From Ceratotherium simum simum (lineage: Eukaryota; Chordata; Mammalia; Perissodactyla; Rhinocerotidae): DNA of 64,000 nucleotides. Made by a program: the position numbers and the translations under genes. Every line of letters starts with the position of its first letter. Position 1 is the stretch's first letter. Shown piece by piece: positions 10,517 through 24,514 of the stretch. Below the pieces are notes generated by a model. It made no database searches. It was not told the origin of the DNA and saw nothing but the letters and a program-made list of their open reading frames with translations. Location of the stretch: positions 3,982,568 to 4,046,567 of the forward strand of contig NW_004454210.1 in NCBI RefSeq assembly GCF_000283155.1, read 5' to 3'.

Positions 10517-10994
10517 GTTGGGTGGATGGAGCCGGGCGGGAGCGCGCGCGGGGGAGGGGCGGCGGGTCAGTCTCCGCCGGGCGCTCCGGGGATCAGCTGG
10601 CTGGCGGGCGGGTGCCGAACGCGGCCCCGGCTCTCGCTGCAGCGCCGCCTCCTCTCGCGTCGCAGGCCGGCCCGGCGGCCGTGACAATGTTGTGGGGCTG
10701 GTAGCTGGGCGCCGGCCGCCGAGCCGTCTCAAGTGGGTGCCGCCGGGATGCTGCCTCGCGGGGCGGCGGGGAGACCGGGGAGGAGGGGGAGGCAGTGCCC
10801 GGCTGGGTTGGCGCTGCCTGAGGCGGCCCGAATCCCTCCTTTTTCCGAGCTCCGGGCACGGGATCCCGGGTTCTGGGGCCAGGGACGAGTTTTCAGCCCT
10901 AAGGTTTTTCTTGCTAAGAAAATGCATGAAGCGTTTCCCCAGGATGATGGCTTTTGCTTCCCCTTGGACTCAGCAGTTGAATTTAAGTGTGTTA

Positions 10995-11030
10995 CTGATT
11001 CATCCTCTCTCTCGTCCTCTGTCATCACAG
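10995..11030 (+). promoter_or_regulatory. Probable 3' splice site before the AAK1 coding exon
   Basis: A CTGAT branch-point-like motif (A at 10998) is followed by a pyrimidine-rich run and CACAG ending at 11030. The branch-to-AG distance of 32 nt is typical. This implies a separate non-coding exon 1 upstream in the CpG island. I could not single out its donor: several GT sites (for example at 10566 and 10701) are only moderate. The inference is from the sequence pattern alone. Confidence 0.5.
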
Positions 11031-13263
<2,233 letters not shown>

Positions 13264-13800
13264 TTGCTGCTCTGCATTCATTCATTTATTTGTTCATTCA
13301 ACAAACAGTTATGGAGTGTCCATGAATTGCCAGGCACTGTGCTAGGCTCTGGGGATATTATACAAAACTAGATGTTGGAGTTTCCAAACTGCTTTGAGAG
13401 ATGGAAAACAGCCAGTTAGAATAGAGTGATATGTGCTGTTATGGACATAAGCTTAGGGTGCAATGGCCCCAAATTTTAGAGAACCAAGAATCTGCAGGAA
13501 GTGACTGACTGAAGAATGAGTAAGAGTTATCCTGGTGTGGTGACAGCTTAGACAGAGCAAGAGAGAGCAAGTCTTATGGAAAACTGGGTCTGGCAATGTT
13601 CTTCTCTTTATGTTCTTTGACTGTAATTGAGTTTGAATTTGTGGCTCTTAGAAGTATGTAGCTATATGGGAGCCAGTATACAAAGTATTTATGTAGCACC
13701 TATGAAGTCCAAAGGCACTACTAGGTTCTGAGAGACTATAGGGAGGTCTAAAGTGTGATGTCTGCCTTTAAGGAGCTGGCAGTAAATTTGGGAAGATGAG
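13264..13800 (-). mobile_element. L2 fragments (antisense)
   Basis: Starts ATTCATTCATTTATTTG and GCCAGGCACTGTGCTAGGCT, the reverse of the L2 3' end, and continues with weak L2-like text including a second TTTATGTAGCACCTATGAAG. Confidence 0.6.
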
Positions 13801-13829
13801 GCAAACATTCACATATATAGTAGCATGGT

Positions 13830-13949
13830 TACTAGCAGTTTCTGTAGAGTCAGGCAGATCCAGGTTCAAAATCTGGACCTGTTCTTCACTAGCTGTGAAA
13901 CCTTGGATAAGACATTTTAAACCTCACTTGAATCTCTGTTTCCCTGTGG
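13830..13949 (+). mobile_element. MIR, left part
   Basis: GAGTCAGGCAGATCCAGGTT and CACTAGCTGTGAAACCTTGG are sense MIR; interrupted at 13950 by a hAT element. Confidence 0.8.
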
Positions 13950-14110
13950 CAATGGTTCTCAAAGTGTGGAGCCTGAATCAGGAGCATCAGTATCACCTGG
14001 GAGCTTGTTAGAAATGCAAATTCTCAGGCTTCACTCGGTAAACCATGAGTGTAGGGCTTTACCAAGTTCCTGGAGAGATTCTGATGCAAGCTAAAGTTTG
14101 AGAACCACTG
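13950..14110 (+). mobile_element. MER3/MER5-type hAT element inside a MIR
   Basis: 161 bp with terminal inverted repeats: CAATGGTTCTCAAAGTGTGG at the left, AAGTTTGAGAACCACTG at the right. Flanks CCCTGTGG (13942-13949) and TCCTATGG (14111-14118) agree at 6 of 8 positions, as expected for an old 8 bp duplication. Confidence 0.8.
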
Positions 14111-14205
14111 TCCTATGGAGTGGTCTTGAAGATTAAATGAGGCAATGTATATAAATTATTTAACATTTTTCAGGTGTTCAGTAAATGGTAGCCATTATTT
14201 ACCAG
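14111..14205 (+). mobile_element. MIR, right part
   Basis: TTGAAGATTAAATGAGGCAA and GTGTTCAGTAAATGGTAGCC complete the MIR begun at 13830. Confidence 0.75.
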
Positions 14206-15299
14206 CAACTTCACATCATCTATGTATATATAGTTAAGGAGGGGTGTTTTAGGGGGCAATGTGAATGCTAGTTTGGCTGCAGCAATCCCTTTCCCCCATT
14301 GTGAGTGGACAGAGCCTGATGTTCTTTGCCGGGTCCTCGCCAGCTCCTTAAAGGGTCAACTGATGTTCTTGGTAGCCGTGCTCCTTCCTGGACCCTCCTC
14401 TCTTTGAGTCCCCCTGTGCTGACCTAGCCACCAGTCCCAGCCAGAGTTGTCTAAGGATGATGAGAGTTGTGCATGAAGTGCCCAGGGCAGTGGCCAGGCA
14501 GTTCAGAGAGGGGTGGTGTAGTGGGCTTCAAACACAGACCCTGTTACTGCCACATCCCACTGATCATCCCTTTTTCTCTAATGTGGGTATTGGTCTATGC
14601 ATTATAGTGAGGAATTGCAAGAACCCAAGGAGGAAGTGCTAGAGTAAGGCAGGAGAATGCCTGGGCTGCCATCTCTCCATCAGCAGCATCGGCCCTGCTT
14701 GCCTAGTTTCACTAACTGGTCCAGCAGGGGGCTTGTTTGTCTGGGGGAAGTGAAGGCTCTAAGTCGTGAATTCAGAGGGTTACGGCTATCTCTAGATTGG
14801 GTGTAGGGGAGGATACCTTCTCTCTAGCTTCCTCAGTGAAGATGCCATGATGAGATGGTAAATCATGTCTGAGGTAATGGGCATGTGATGTCAAAGGAAG
14901 ATTTGGTTTAATCTTCCAGAATGAACTCAATAGGAAAATTGGAGCAATGCTCAAAGAAAGACTAAGAAGCTGTGCTTTTATCATACCTCCTTAGCTGTGA
15001 AGCCTTACATCTACACTTTAAACAATAAATAAATGTTGGTTGAATACCTGCTGTGTCCAAGACAACATTCCAGAACTGCATTGGTTCTGTATAAGGTGGA
15101 CGAGGTGGCCCTTCAGAACAGTTTTCTCACCTACACTAAAGGAATCCAGGTCTAGGGCTAATGAGAACTACTGAATAAGTCCCCATATCAGTAAACTTTG
15201 ACAATTTCTCTTACCTACAGTGTAAGGTAGTGAGGCTTAAAAATGTGTGTGAAACCACCTAAAAAAACCAACCCTTGCTCTATCATGGCCTGAAGTGGA
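14206..15299. other. Intron, mostly unassigned
   Basis: A short L2-like scrap lies at about 15020-15070; otherwise nothing recognised. Confidence 0.45.
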
Positions 15300-15485
15300 A
15301 ATCTCTAATTTACTTATTTATTTTATGTATTGTTTATCTTACCTACACGGAAATGTAAGCTTTATAAGGGAACAGATATCTATGATTGATTTATTCACTG
15401 AGGTACCCCAACCCCCTAAATAGTTTCTGGGACATGGCAAATGTTAAAATGTATTTGTTGAATGGATGAATAAATAAATAAGGCA
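15300..15485 (+). mobile_element. L2 3' end
   Basis: GGAAATGTAAGCTTTATAAGG and TGTATTTGTTGAATGGATGA with an AAATAAATAA tail. Confidence 0.65.
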
Positions 15486-15564
15486 ATATCAAAAAAAAAA
15501 ACACAAACAAACATATATATATATGGCATACAATTATAACGTTCTGGTGGTGTCAATATGATGC

Positions 15565-16385
15565 ATGCATATATTCATTTAGTGAAAGTTTTGTTAGTGC
15601 TTTCTTTGTGGCAGGTACTGTATGAGGTTCCAGAGCTACTAAGATGAATGGTACTTGGGCTCGGCTCCTAAGGAGCTCGTAGACCAACAAACCCTAAGAT
15701 AAGTGTCCAGCACTTAGCATGGCCGTTGGTGTATAGTAGGTGGTAAAAAGATATTATGAGATGATAAAGAGAAAGGGCCTGGGGGTGAGGTTTACAGATG
15801 GAGTGTGATTTGAACAATAATGGAAATTGCCCAGCAGATGTTCCAGATGGGGGTTACCCAAGGCCTTCCAAGCACAGAGAATAGCATATGCAAAAGTGTG
15901 GAGTGGTGAAACAGAAAGATGAGTTCCAGGAATACTGACTAGTCTAGTGTTATCATTTTGGTTAGTACAAGTTTACCTTGCAGAATCAAGGAGAGAAAGA
16001 CATGGAATAGTAGAAGGAAATTCTTTTACATTTGCTCCCTGGTTGTGCTTGCTGCTTACTTTCTTCAGTGGCCCTGGGCCTTTTGAGTAACTATGGAATA
16101 GCTATCCAGTATGCACTGCTCCCTCTATGCCGCAGCCCTGTGCTAATCATGGGGCAAGATAGTGGCTGGTGTCTGCAGAAGGAGTGATCCTGAAGGTTTG
16201 AAGAGGAGCAAGAAGCTTGAGGGAGAAGCAGGTGGGGGAGTGAGATGACCAGTGTTAGAAAGGAGTGGACAGGGGAGATAATGAGGATGTTTGACCAGAG
16301 CGGAAGGTGTGTTGGAGAGAAAAGAAAAGGAAGTAAGGTTATGGAGAGCTTTAGTGGCAGGCGGGGAGGGTTAGTTATAAGCACC
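15565..16385 (-). mobile_element. L2 (antisense, about 0.8 kb)
   Basis: Begins as the reversed L2 end (TTTGTGGCAGGTACTGTATG) and continues through AGCATATGCAAAAGTGTGGA and TTATGGAGAGCTTTAGTGG, which follow the usual antisense L2 order. Confidence 0.6.
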
Positions 16386-17114
16386 TGAGGTCTTCTCTTG
16401 ACGCAAACACCAATTTGATTCCTCCCACTTCAGATGTCTTTGCCTGCTGAGAAGTCTGGTTTTTTAGTGGCAACTGCAGATTTTCAGGGGGTGGTTTGTG
16501 AATGGTGTCTTCTTCCTGGCTTCAGGCATGATGACGGTTATAGCTTTGCTAAATATAGCCAAATCTAGAATTCAGAAATGAAATCCAGAATAAGCAATTG
16601 CATGGTCAAAGCCTTTCCTTTAGTCTTTCTAACAAAGTCATGCTCGTTTAATGAGAGATGATGAAGAGGGAGAAACAGTTTCACATGCATTTTGAGTGGG
16701 AGGGATGGGGGGAGGCATATACTTGTACCTCAATAGCTAAAACTGCATCTAGAGTACACAGGAAAAGCTTGATAAATATTAATAAAGTACACATGAAAAA
16801 ATATTACTTCATCAGAGCAGTCATTTTAACTTGCAGTATTTGAAAGTTGACGTTTCAGAAAGGGGACTAACACCATCGTCTACCTTCATCTTGTACTCTT
16901 CGAAGAATAAATGCTTTCTGAGCCTGCTTAAGAAATAACTGACATCTGCATTTGAAAGAGCCAAACAATGGTAATAATAGAAAGGGTATTATCTAGTGAA
17001 GTAGCATCTAGCACTGTGAGGCAGCAAAGAGTAGCCTTCAGTCTGCTTTTCTGAAGCCATCTTTTGGTATGGTGGAAGGAGCCCTGCAGTATAAATTGGG
17101 AGATTGAGGTTTGT
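16386..17114. other. Intron, nothing recognised
   Basis: No repeat or coding signal that I can support. Confidence 0.45.
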
Positions 17115-17391
17115 TGGTTCATTCATTGCTATATGCAGTAACCGTTACTGAGAACTCACTATGTTCTGGACATCATGCAGTGATAAATAAGACATGGCTC
17201 TGCCTCGAGGAACTCACAATCATAGAACTTAAGGCACATGAGCAAACAGCACCAAGCACTCTGTGATGGAGGGATGTAAAAGGGCTAGGGGAACAGTCAC
17301 GGGGGAGCAATTAATTTGTAGGGTGAAGGGTAGTCAGGGAAAGCTAAAGAAAGGGGATATTTGAGGTATGTCTTCAAAAATAAGAATTTAT
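17115..17391 (-). mobile_element. L2 (antisense), host of an ERE
   Basis: GTTCATTCATTGCTATATGC, ACTCACTATGTTCTGGACAT and GCACCAAGCACTCTGTGATG follow antisense L2. The element is cut by the ERE at 17392. Confidence 0.55.
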
Positions 17392-17578
17392 GGGGACCAG
17401 CCCCGTGTCCTAGTGGTTAAGTTCAGCATGCTCTGCTTCGGCAGCCTGGGTTTGGTTTTGGGGCAAGGACCTACACCACTCATCGGTGGCCATGCTGTGG
17501 CAGCGACCCACATACAAAATAGAGGAAGATTGGCACAGATGTTAGCTCAGGGTGAATCTTCCCCAGCAAAAAAAAAAA
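17392..17578 (+). mobile_element. ERE SINE 1
   Basis: tRNA-derived head GGGGACCAGCCCCGTG and TAGTGGTTAAG, tail AGATGTTAGCTCAGGGTG and A-run. Flanked by AGAATTTAT on both sides (17383-17391, 17579-17587). Moderately diverged. Confidence 0.95.
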
Positions 17579-17716
17579 AGAATTTATTACTAGATGGACA
17601 AGGTTGAGAGAATATTCTAGGCAGAGAGTATAACATGGCCAAAGACACAAAAGCAGGAAAGTACCGTGCCTGCTGGGAGCTGCATGTTTTGTGATAGCAG
17701 TAATCTATTAGTGGTT

Positions 17717-17923
17717 CAGGGCTGTGCTGTCTAATAAAGTAGCCATTAGCCACGTATGGCTGTTTAAATTTAAATCATCTAAAATAAAATAAAAATTTAA
17801 TTCTTCAGATGCACTAGCCACATTTCAGTTGCTTAATAGCCACATGTGGCTAGTGCCTACAGTTTTGGACAGCACAGATAGAGAACATTTCATCATCGCA
17901 GAAAGTTCTGTTGGGCGGTGTTG
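17717..17923 (+). mobile_element. Non-autonomous DNA transposon fossil (hAT-like, MER class)
   Basis: Contains paired AGCCACGTATGGCTGTT and ATAGCCACATGTGGCTAGTG and ends GCAGAAAGTTCTGTTGGGC, an internally palindromic layout common in mammalian genomes. Family name not assigned. Confidence 0.65.
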
Positions 17924-17931
17924 GTTTAGAG

Positions 17932-18638
17932 CAATAGTCTCTAAACTTTTTGGATAGATAAGCACTATCAGTTAAAAAAAACATGCAATTCCTTCACAGA
18001 TCTATGCTTGCTTATTTATAAGTTATATTTGTGTCCTGCTATCATTAGCTAATATCTAAAGGCACAGCTTATACTTAAAATGAAGTTCGTCATTTAGTTA
18101 GTGGATGCAAGTCTGTATTTTAAATAATCTCAATAAGGTTTTGGTAACTGTCTTGTCACATCTTATTGGATTGTGATTGTTTCTACATTGTAATGTGACT
18201 AATGAAGAGTATACCAGGAAGAGAGTGAGGCTTTCCCATTCTCCTGTTCATCTATGTTTGTGTTATCTTTCATCCAAGGTTTCTTTGCAGGAATCTTTTT
18301 AAGCCCCTTGTTTATTTTATGAGGGTTAATTCATTTTAAACAAATGTAATCAGTAAATCCACTTAACCAAGCACATGAACTGCAGTACATCTCAGTACAT
18401 CTCAGCCTGTGCAATGGAGCTTCCAGTCTTCCCTCAGGATTCCATCAGATTTGTATGAGACACGTGACTGACATATGGACTGAATGGGAGCACTAGTGTT
18501 GGGCCGTATATGAAATATTAATGAAGATAAAATCTTATTTTTTAAGATGAAAATTAATATAAATAGAGAGTCTCATATTTTCATATTTTCTTTCTATTTC
18601 TCTGGATTGTTTTGTGTACCTGTGTTTGGAGACCATGG
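17932..18638 (+). mobile_element. hAT (Charlie-like) DNA transposon, 707 bp
   Basis: Imperfect terminal inverted repeats: CAATAGTCTCTAAACT at the left and TGTTTGGAGACCATGG at the right. Flanked by GTTTAGAG (17924-17931) and GTCTAGAG (18639-18646), an 8 bp duplication of the NTCTAGAN type favoured by hAT-Charlie. No transposase frame survives. Confidence 0.6.
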
Positions 18639-18646
18639 GTCTAGAG

Positions 18647-18860
18647 CAGTGGTTCTTAACCAGGGGTGATTATTCCCAGGTGACTTTCAGCAGTGTCTGG
18701 AGACATTGGTGGTTGTCACAAGGAGGGGGGTAATACTGGCATCTAGTGGGTATAGGCCAGTGATACTGCTAAACGTCCTACAGTGCACACAACAGCCCCC
18801 CCAACAAAGAATTACCCAGTCCACAATGTCAGTAGTGCCAAGGTGGCACAACATGATATG
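18647..18860 (+). mobile_element. MER20 hAT element
   Basis: CAGTGGTTCTTAACCAGGGG, GTCTGGAGACATTGGTGG, ACTGGCATCTAGTGGGTA and CAGTAGTGCCAAGG follow MER20 in order. It begins directly after the duplication that ends the preceding hAT element. Confidence 0.85.
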
Positions 18861-19319
18861 TTGACCAAAATGGAGAGAGAGAGAGGAGTCAGGGATGGCT
18901 CAGAAGGGTCTAATTTGTGTGACTTCAAGCAAATCACTTAATTTTAAAATTCATTTTCTCAGAATCAATGAGCCAGCAATCTTTCTTAACCTATTATGGT
19001 TAAAAATCTTTGTCATTTTCTGTATAAAATAGCTACTTCCAGAAATAAACCAGTAAACCAAAGGAGATAGAGTGGCAAGTCTTTGTAGGCTCTGGTGAGG
19101 GGAGTTGTAACAGTACTCTACCACTGACTAAATATAGATTATGAGCTTTAAAAAATTCTCTCCATATTCCCATATCTGAGCAACCCCAAAATGTTTTGGA
19201 AGCATTTTCTGACTTGAATTGCTCATAGGGAGGTTCAGTTGGGAAGGGTTATTAAAGATCAGAATGTTATGAGAGAAGATATTGATAGTCTTTTGTACAA
19301 GGAAGAATTTTCAGGAAGA
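18861..19319. other. Intron, nothing recognised
   Basis: No feature supported. Confidence 0.4.
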
Positions 19320-19510
19320 GTCTGGTGCTTACAGCTAGGTGTCTTCGGTTCAAGTTCTTTCATTATTTGTCAGTTTGGCTTTGGGGAAGTTGTTTAACCA
19401 ATATGAGCCACTGCTTCATCATGTATAGTAAATGACCTTGCTACCTCTGTAGGGGTCTTGTGATCATAAAACGAGAGGATGTAGGTTTACTATACAGTGC
19501 TTAAAAGACA
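19320..19510 (+). mobile_element. MIR (diverged)
   Basis: TTTGGGGAAGTTGTTTAACC and ATAAAACGAGAGGATGTAGG follow MIR order weakly. Confidence 0.45.
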
Positions 19511-19795
19511 GCTTGCCCTGCCAGCCAGGAGTAGAAAGCTTTACTGAGCATCTAGGACATTGTCAGCTCTGTCTGAGTTGCTACGGCAAATAGGGAAGTA
19601 ATGGAAGATTTGGCTTCTGTCCTCCTAGTTGACATGATGTGAACAACATACAAGAAACAAGTGCATCCTACAAGACAACAACTATTGAAATGCTGGGGTG
19701 TGTGGTGTAGTCTCTAAATTCTGGAGGAGTTGAGGGGAAGGAGGTCAGTGAGGACCGAAATAGTTAGGAAAGATTTCGTGAAGATGGATTGTTCT

Positions 19796-20055
19796 TTTTT
19801 TTTTTTTTTTGTGAGGAAGACCAGCCCTGACCTAACATCTGATGCCAATCCTCCTCTTTTTTTTTTTTTTTTTGCTGAGGAAGCTTGGTCCTGGGCTAAC
19901 ATCCATGGCCATCTTCCTCTACTGTATGTGGGATGCCACCACAGCACGGCATAACAGGCAGTGCGTTGGTGTGCGCCTGGGATCCGAACTGGTGAACTCC
20001 GGGCCGCTGTAGCGGAACACGCGTGCTTAACCGCTTGCACCACCGGGCCGGCCCC
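19796..20055 (-). mobile_element. ERE SINE 2
   Basis: Antisense ERE with two GAGGAAG...CTAACATC tail modules and a head ending CACCGGGCCGGCCCC. Flanked by a perfect 15 bp duplication AAGATGGATTGTTCT (19781-19795, 20056-20070). Confidence 0.97.
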
Positions 20056-20070
20056 AAGATGGATTGTTCT

Positions 20071-21125
20071 TAACTGTGAGTCTTTTGTCTGGAACCCCTT
20101 CTTCGAGGCACCTTATTTTAGGGAACATATCTAGTTCAGCACGTTTGCATATGTTATATTCTTAGTAAAGTTGAAGTAGGTATTGCAACATTTTTGGTCT
20201 CTTTTTGAGGAACAAAATTGCCTACATAAATAAATCGTTATGTTCTCTGTTTATACCCAAAGCAAAAAAGCCTTTTGTTCTATGTGATTTTGAATCACTC
20301 AGGAATAATGAATATTAGCACCTTAAGACAATACTGGCTGCAGCATTTTGTGCCTAATTTCTCCCTCCATGATTATCATTATTATTAGTCTGTTATCTTT
20401 ATTATTCTTTAGTCTATTATGTATACTTTAAACAATCTCGGTTTTTCTACTGAGTTATGGACAATTGTTAGGAAAGAGGAGTCCTTCCGATGAGTGAGAC
20501 TTCCACCTTGGCAGAGAGCGAGTTCCTCAAATCGGCACAAAGTTGAAAGAGTAAAAATCTGGAGTTTCATTTGAGGTCTGCCGTGAGTGAATCAGCTTGA
20601 GCTGGTCAGTTTTCTCCTCGGGTTCTGAGTTAACCTTGGCAGGCAACAGGTGGCAATGTCACTTGAAGCTTTGTTATTTATGGTTTCTGAAGAGCCGAGA
20701 TTATTGGATGAAAGAGTTTATAGCATCCCTATATTATTATAATAGAAGGCCAAGCCTAGCATTGATGTTAGATTATCATTTGTAATTATAATGATCTTAA
20801 ATAATGGTGCCTTTCATCTAGGACTTGACTACTGGAGAAAGCTCTATAATGCCATGTCATTTGTTCGGTGCCTGTTTTTAAGGACACTTCCATCTATTGT
20901 GCTGGGACCTTTAGGGTGAGAGAAAGATTTTTGTCCCCCTGGTACTGAGCATGAATTTGAGAACAAAATGGAGACTTTATTACCGTTCGGGGACCAGAAG
21001 AAACAAGATGACTCAGGCCTCATCAGTTGGGTCCTTCCTGGAAGATTGGGGCCTGAGCAGCATTTACAGAGATGGCAAGTCTCCTGCTAGTACCCTGACT
21101 CATCATTTTCCCTGGTCAATAAATC
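20071..21125. other. Intron, nothing recognised
   Basis: About 1 kb without a repeat I can name. Confidence 0.45.
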
Positions 21126-21424
21126 CTTTTTTTTTTTTTGTAAGGCAGATCAGCCCTGAGCTAACATCCGTGCTAATCCTCCTCTTTTTGCTGAGGAAGA
21201 CTGGCTCTGAGCTAACATCTATTGCCAATCCTCCTCTTTTTTTTTCCCCCAAAGCCCCAGTAGATAGTTGTATGTCATAGTTGCACATCCTTATAGTTGC
21301 TGCATGTGGGACGCGGCCTCAGCATGGCCGGAGAAGCGGTGCGTCGGTGCGCGCCCGGGATCCGAACCCGGGCCGCCAGTCGCAGAGCACGCGCACTTAA
21401 CCGCTAAGCCACGGGGCCGGCCCC
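21126..21424 (-). mobile_element. ERE SINE 3 (composite type)
   Basis: Antisense ERE carrying both tail types: two CTGAGCTAACATC modules plus the CCCCAAAGCCCCAGTAGATA body. Flanked by AATAAATC (21118-21125, 21425-21432). Many CpGs are kept. Confidence 0.95.
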
Positions 21425-21432
21425 AATAAATC

Positions 21433-21764
21433 TTATTTCATTCAGGAAGTGCTGATTATCTTACATGTTTGTTAGACTTGTTTAATTTCCCCAGCGAGTG
21501 GTCTAGCCCTGTTCCTCAGGCCTTTGTCCTCTACTATTTTTAGAAGCCTGGGAATCTTGGTGGTGGGAGATGGGCAATGTTGGAAGAAATAATTCCATCT
21601 GGCCTTTTGGCGATGGAAAAATCTTGGTTTGACCAGAAGGTGTAACTCAGTAATGACTGGGGAAAACCTGATACCCAGTATTGTCTTTCTTCCCCTGTCC
21701 TCCTGGAATAAAGGGAGGACTGTGGTGCTCTCCTTAGGAGAAGACTTTCTCAAGGTTAGCACCA
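21433..21764. other. Intron, nothing recognised
   Basis: Small ORFs on both strands without domains. Confidence 0.4.
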
Positions 21765-21990
21765 TGTGTGGTAGTTTAAAAGCATGGGAATTGGAGATAG
21801 GTAGCCCTTGGCTTGAATCCTGGACCTGTCCTTGTGATACTGGGCAACTTACTAAGATCCAGGCTTCTCATTTATAAAATGTGGATAATACCGTGGGTGG
21901 TTGTAAGGATTAGATGAAATATGCAAAGCACTTAGCATAGTGCCTGGCATATAGTTAGCAATCTGTAACTCTTAATATTATGGTAACTCT
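21765..21990 (+). mobile_element. MIR
   Basis: TTGAATCCTGGACCTGTCC, TAAAATGTGGATAATACCG and GCATAGTGCCTGGCATATAG are sense MIR. Confidence 0.85.
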
Positions 21991-22224
21991 TAATATTTGG
22001 GTACATGAATTTTATTTTTATCAGGCAGTATTTGTTTTGCTTTGTGTTTAAGTGTATAACCTGGTGGAGCTAGAGTCTTGTAGAGAGACATATCCCCAGG
22101 ATGCAGAATAAGGAGAAGAGAGAGAATCTCAGATAAATATTGTGGTTTGATTTTTTTTTTTTCCCTGCTTAAAAGCCATCTGTGTGTTAGGAACATTTCT
22201 CCAGCCTGTCAAGTTGCTATTAGT

Positions 22225-22700
22225 ATGGTGGGCCTCTCTGCCCCTGAGGAACGCCTGACCCCAGCTGCCTATCCAACTTCAAATTCTTGTGCTCTAACAG
22301 GTCTTCTGCTTCATTCAGGCCTCCTTATCTCCACGGACCATGGATTTAGTTCTTTCCAATGCTTTACTCATAGTGTTCCATGCATCTGGGATACCCTCTC
22401 CTTCCCCACCCACCTACCTTAATCCCACCTACCCTTTGTCCCACCTAACCTCAGTACTCGCCACAACTGCCCAAGTGATCCATTTCTCCTCTTGTCCTCT
22501 GGATGCCTGTCATTCTTGCTGGCTGTGTTGACTGTTAGGGCCCATAATCTCAAAGTTTTATTTTGCTATTTATGTATTTCATTTGTATCTACTTCCTAGT
22601 TTTTAGGGGGCAGGGTATAAACCTTAGGTTTACTTTGTATCCAATTCAGGACTCTTAAATTTGAACAATGCAACAGTGGCTACTGGAGAATAAATTAACT
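22225..22700 (+). mobile_element. L2 (diverged)
   Basis: CCATGCATCTGGGATACCCT and the pyrimidine-rich text after it follow the L2 coding-end layout, ending near TAAATTAACTGAATGAATAA. Confidence 0.45.
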
Positions 22701-24500
22701 GAATGAATAATACGATAAATAAGTACTAATTCAAATTCACTGGGACAGTATTAGAGACCAGACAGATTTGAGATATACAAACCTCTCATCCCTATTCCAA
22801 TAATTGTAAGAAATCTATGTTTGGGACCTTATTACAATGATGAGAACTATCAAATCTTCTAGGTTTTCAGTGAAGTTGAAAAATAACAAAATTCAAAGCA
22901 AAGTAGAACACTTTCCAGAAAATCATGTAAATCTCTCTTTAATGATTAGATTCAATTTTGGGTACCTAATAATAGCAATCTCAAAAGTAGAGATATAAGG
23001 TATAATAAGTATCTTAACTATATAAAGGAACTCAAACTATTTAAATGCTATAATATGAAGATGGAGAAGATTAGATCAAGTATCAAAAACTCAGATATTA
23101 CTAAAATTTATCTTTAAGCAAGGCATGCATTAATTTTCTAGCTGGTGGTGGTTGTTGGCCTGCAGTAAATTAGGACAGTGATTCTCAACCTATATTGGGG
23201 GTAGTGAGCATGGACGCAGGGGATGGATAGGAAGGGAATATATAATTTGAAAAAGCACAGACTAACCCCAGGTCCAGTCAGGAAAGGAGGGAACCTCAAA
23301 GAGGATGGGGAGTGGTGGTATACCCTTTTCAGAGGCATGTTGTAGACTTAAGAGGTTGAGGTGGGGAGAGGGCATGAGACTGTTATGGTTATCAAAGAGG
23401 ATATGGTTTTTGAAAGGTTCATAAATATGGCACTAGCGGCTCAGTTATAAGTTCAGAGGCATCACTAGAGAGGTGGTGCCTAGAACTGATCACTGTATGT
23501 AGCTCTTAGAACAGAGATGGGCTCTTATTTCACCCTGTTCTTGCTACCTTCAGAGACGAGAAGTGAAAGAGGGATCATCAGTAAATCTTGCCTGGTGGTT
23601 TGCCTTTGTGAGCTCTGTGACCTTGTTGAAAGGTCAGCCCTCGGTTGCTCTCTGACCAATGATGAGAATTCACTTGAAAAAGTTACTTTTAGATAATATA
23701 GACTTTCCCAGAAGATGAAGTATTTCTTTCTCTTTTAAAATCATAGTGTTAGAATATTAATAACATAAAATAGGTTATTTAAGTAGCTGTCTACTTAGCA
23801 ATTTTGGAGTGATTTTTAAGGTGATCTGATGGAATAATGTACAAGTGTATATAGTCAAGTTCTGGTTCTAGAGTTAGTTCATAGACTATGAACAAACAAC
23901 TGTATGAGGTAAGGGCAGTAGGTCATCTGGTCTCCTTCTCAATGATCTTGGACACATGACTTCCCTTCTCTGAGCATGTCTTTCCTTATATAAATAAGGG
24001 TGGAGTTGATGAGGCTGAAGTGTTAGACTTGTGTAGCTGGGATTACGACAACATTCCTGAGATGTGTTGTTAACCTTGGCCTATGTATGAGCCATACTGG
24101 GAGGTGTCCTTCTTAATGGAGGTGAAAGATTTCATTCCTTTTCTACTCACTATTTTCCCTGTCTTTCCTTTAAACTAGAAACATCGGTGTTAATAATTAA
24201 ATATTGGAGATGAGAGGAAGCTTGGATGAATCTTGGGCTTCTGGCTTAAGTGACTGGGTAGAGGATGGTGTTAATAAAAAGAAGAAAGAACAGTGTACAA
24301 GGGAAAGAGAATGCCTTTAGTTTGGGACTTTTTAGCATGAAGCACCAATGAAAATCCAAGTGTGGATATAGTTCAGGACACACTGTCTTATAACCACATG
24401 ATATGGATGAAAACTGAAATCGAGGGAGATCTCACAAGGAGACTGGAAGAAGAGAGAAGTAGGCTGTGGGTAGATTCCTTGGGAGAATTAGTGTGTAAGG
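22701..24500. other. Intron, largely unassigned
   Basis: A weak MIR3-like segment at about 23890-24020 (CTCAATGATCTTGGACACAT). No gene is seen. Confidence 0.4.
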
Positions 24501-24514
24501 GTCAGGTAGAGGAA

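Larger units (their letters stand above)
10180..10880 (+). promoter_or_regulatory. AAK1: CpG-island promoter of AAK1
   Basis: GC content and CpG density rise sharply here against AT-rich flanks; weaker CpG enrichment extends from about 9.9 to 11.45 kb. GC boxes of Sp1 type are visible at 10534-10540, 10556-10562 and 10603-10612. There is no convincing TATA box, as expected for a housekeeping-type dispersed promoter. The transcription start probably lies at about 10.5-10.7 kb, but the sequence alone does not fix it. The long open frames in this island in several phases reflect scarcity of stop codons in GC-rich DNA, not coding. Confidence 0.85.
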
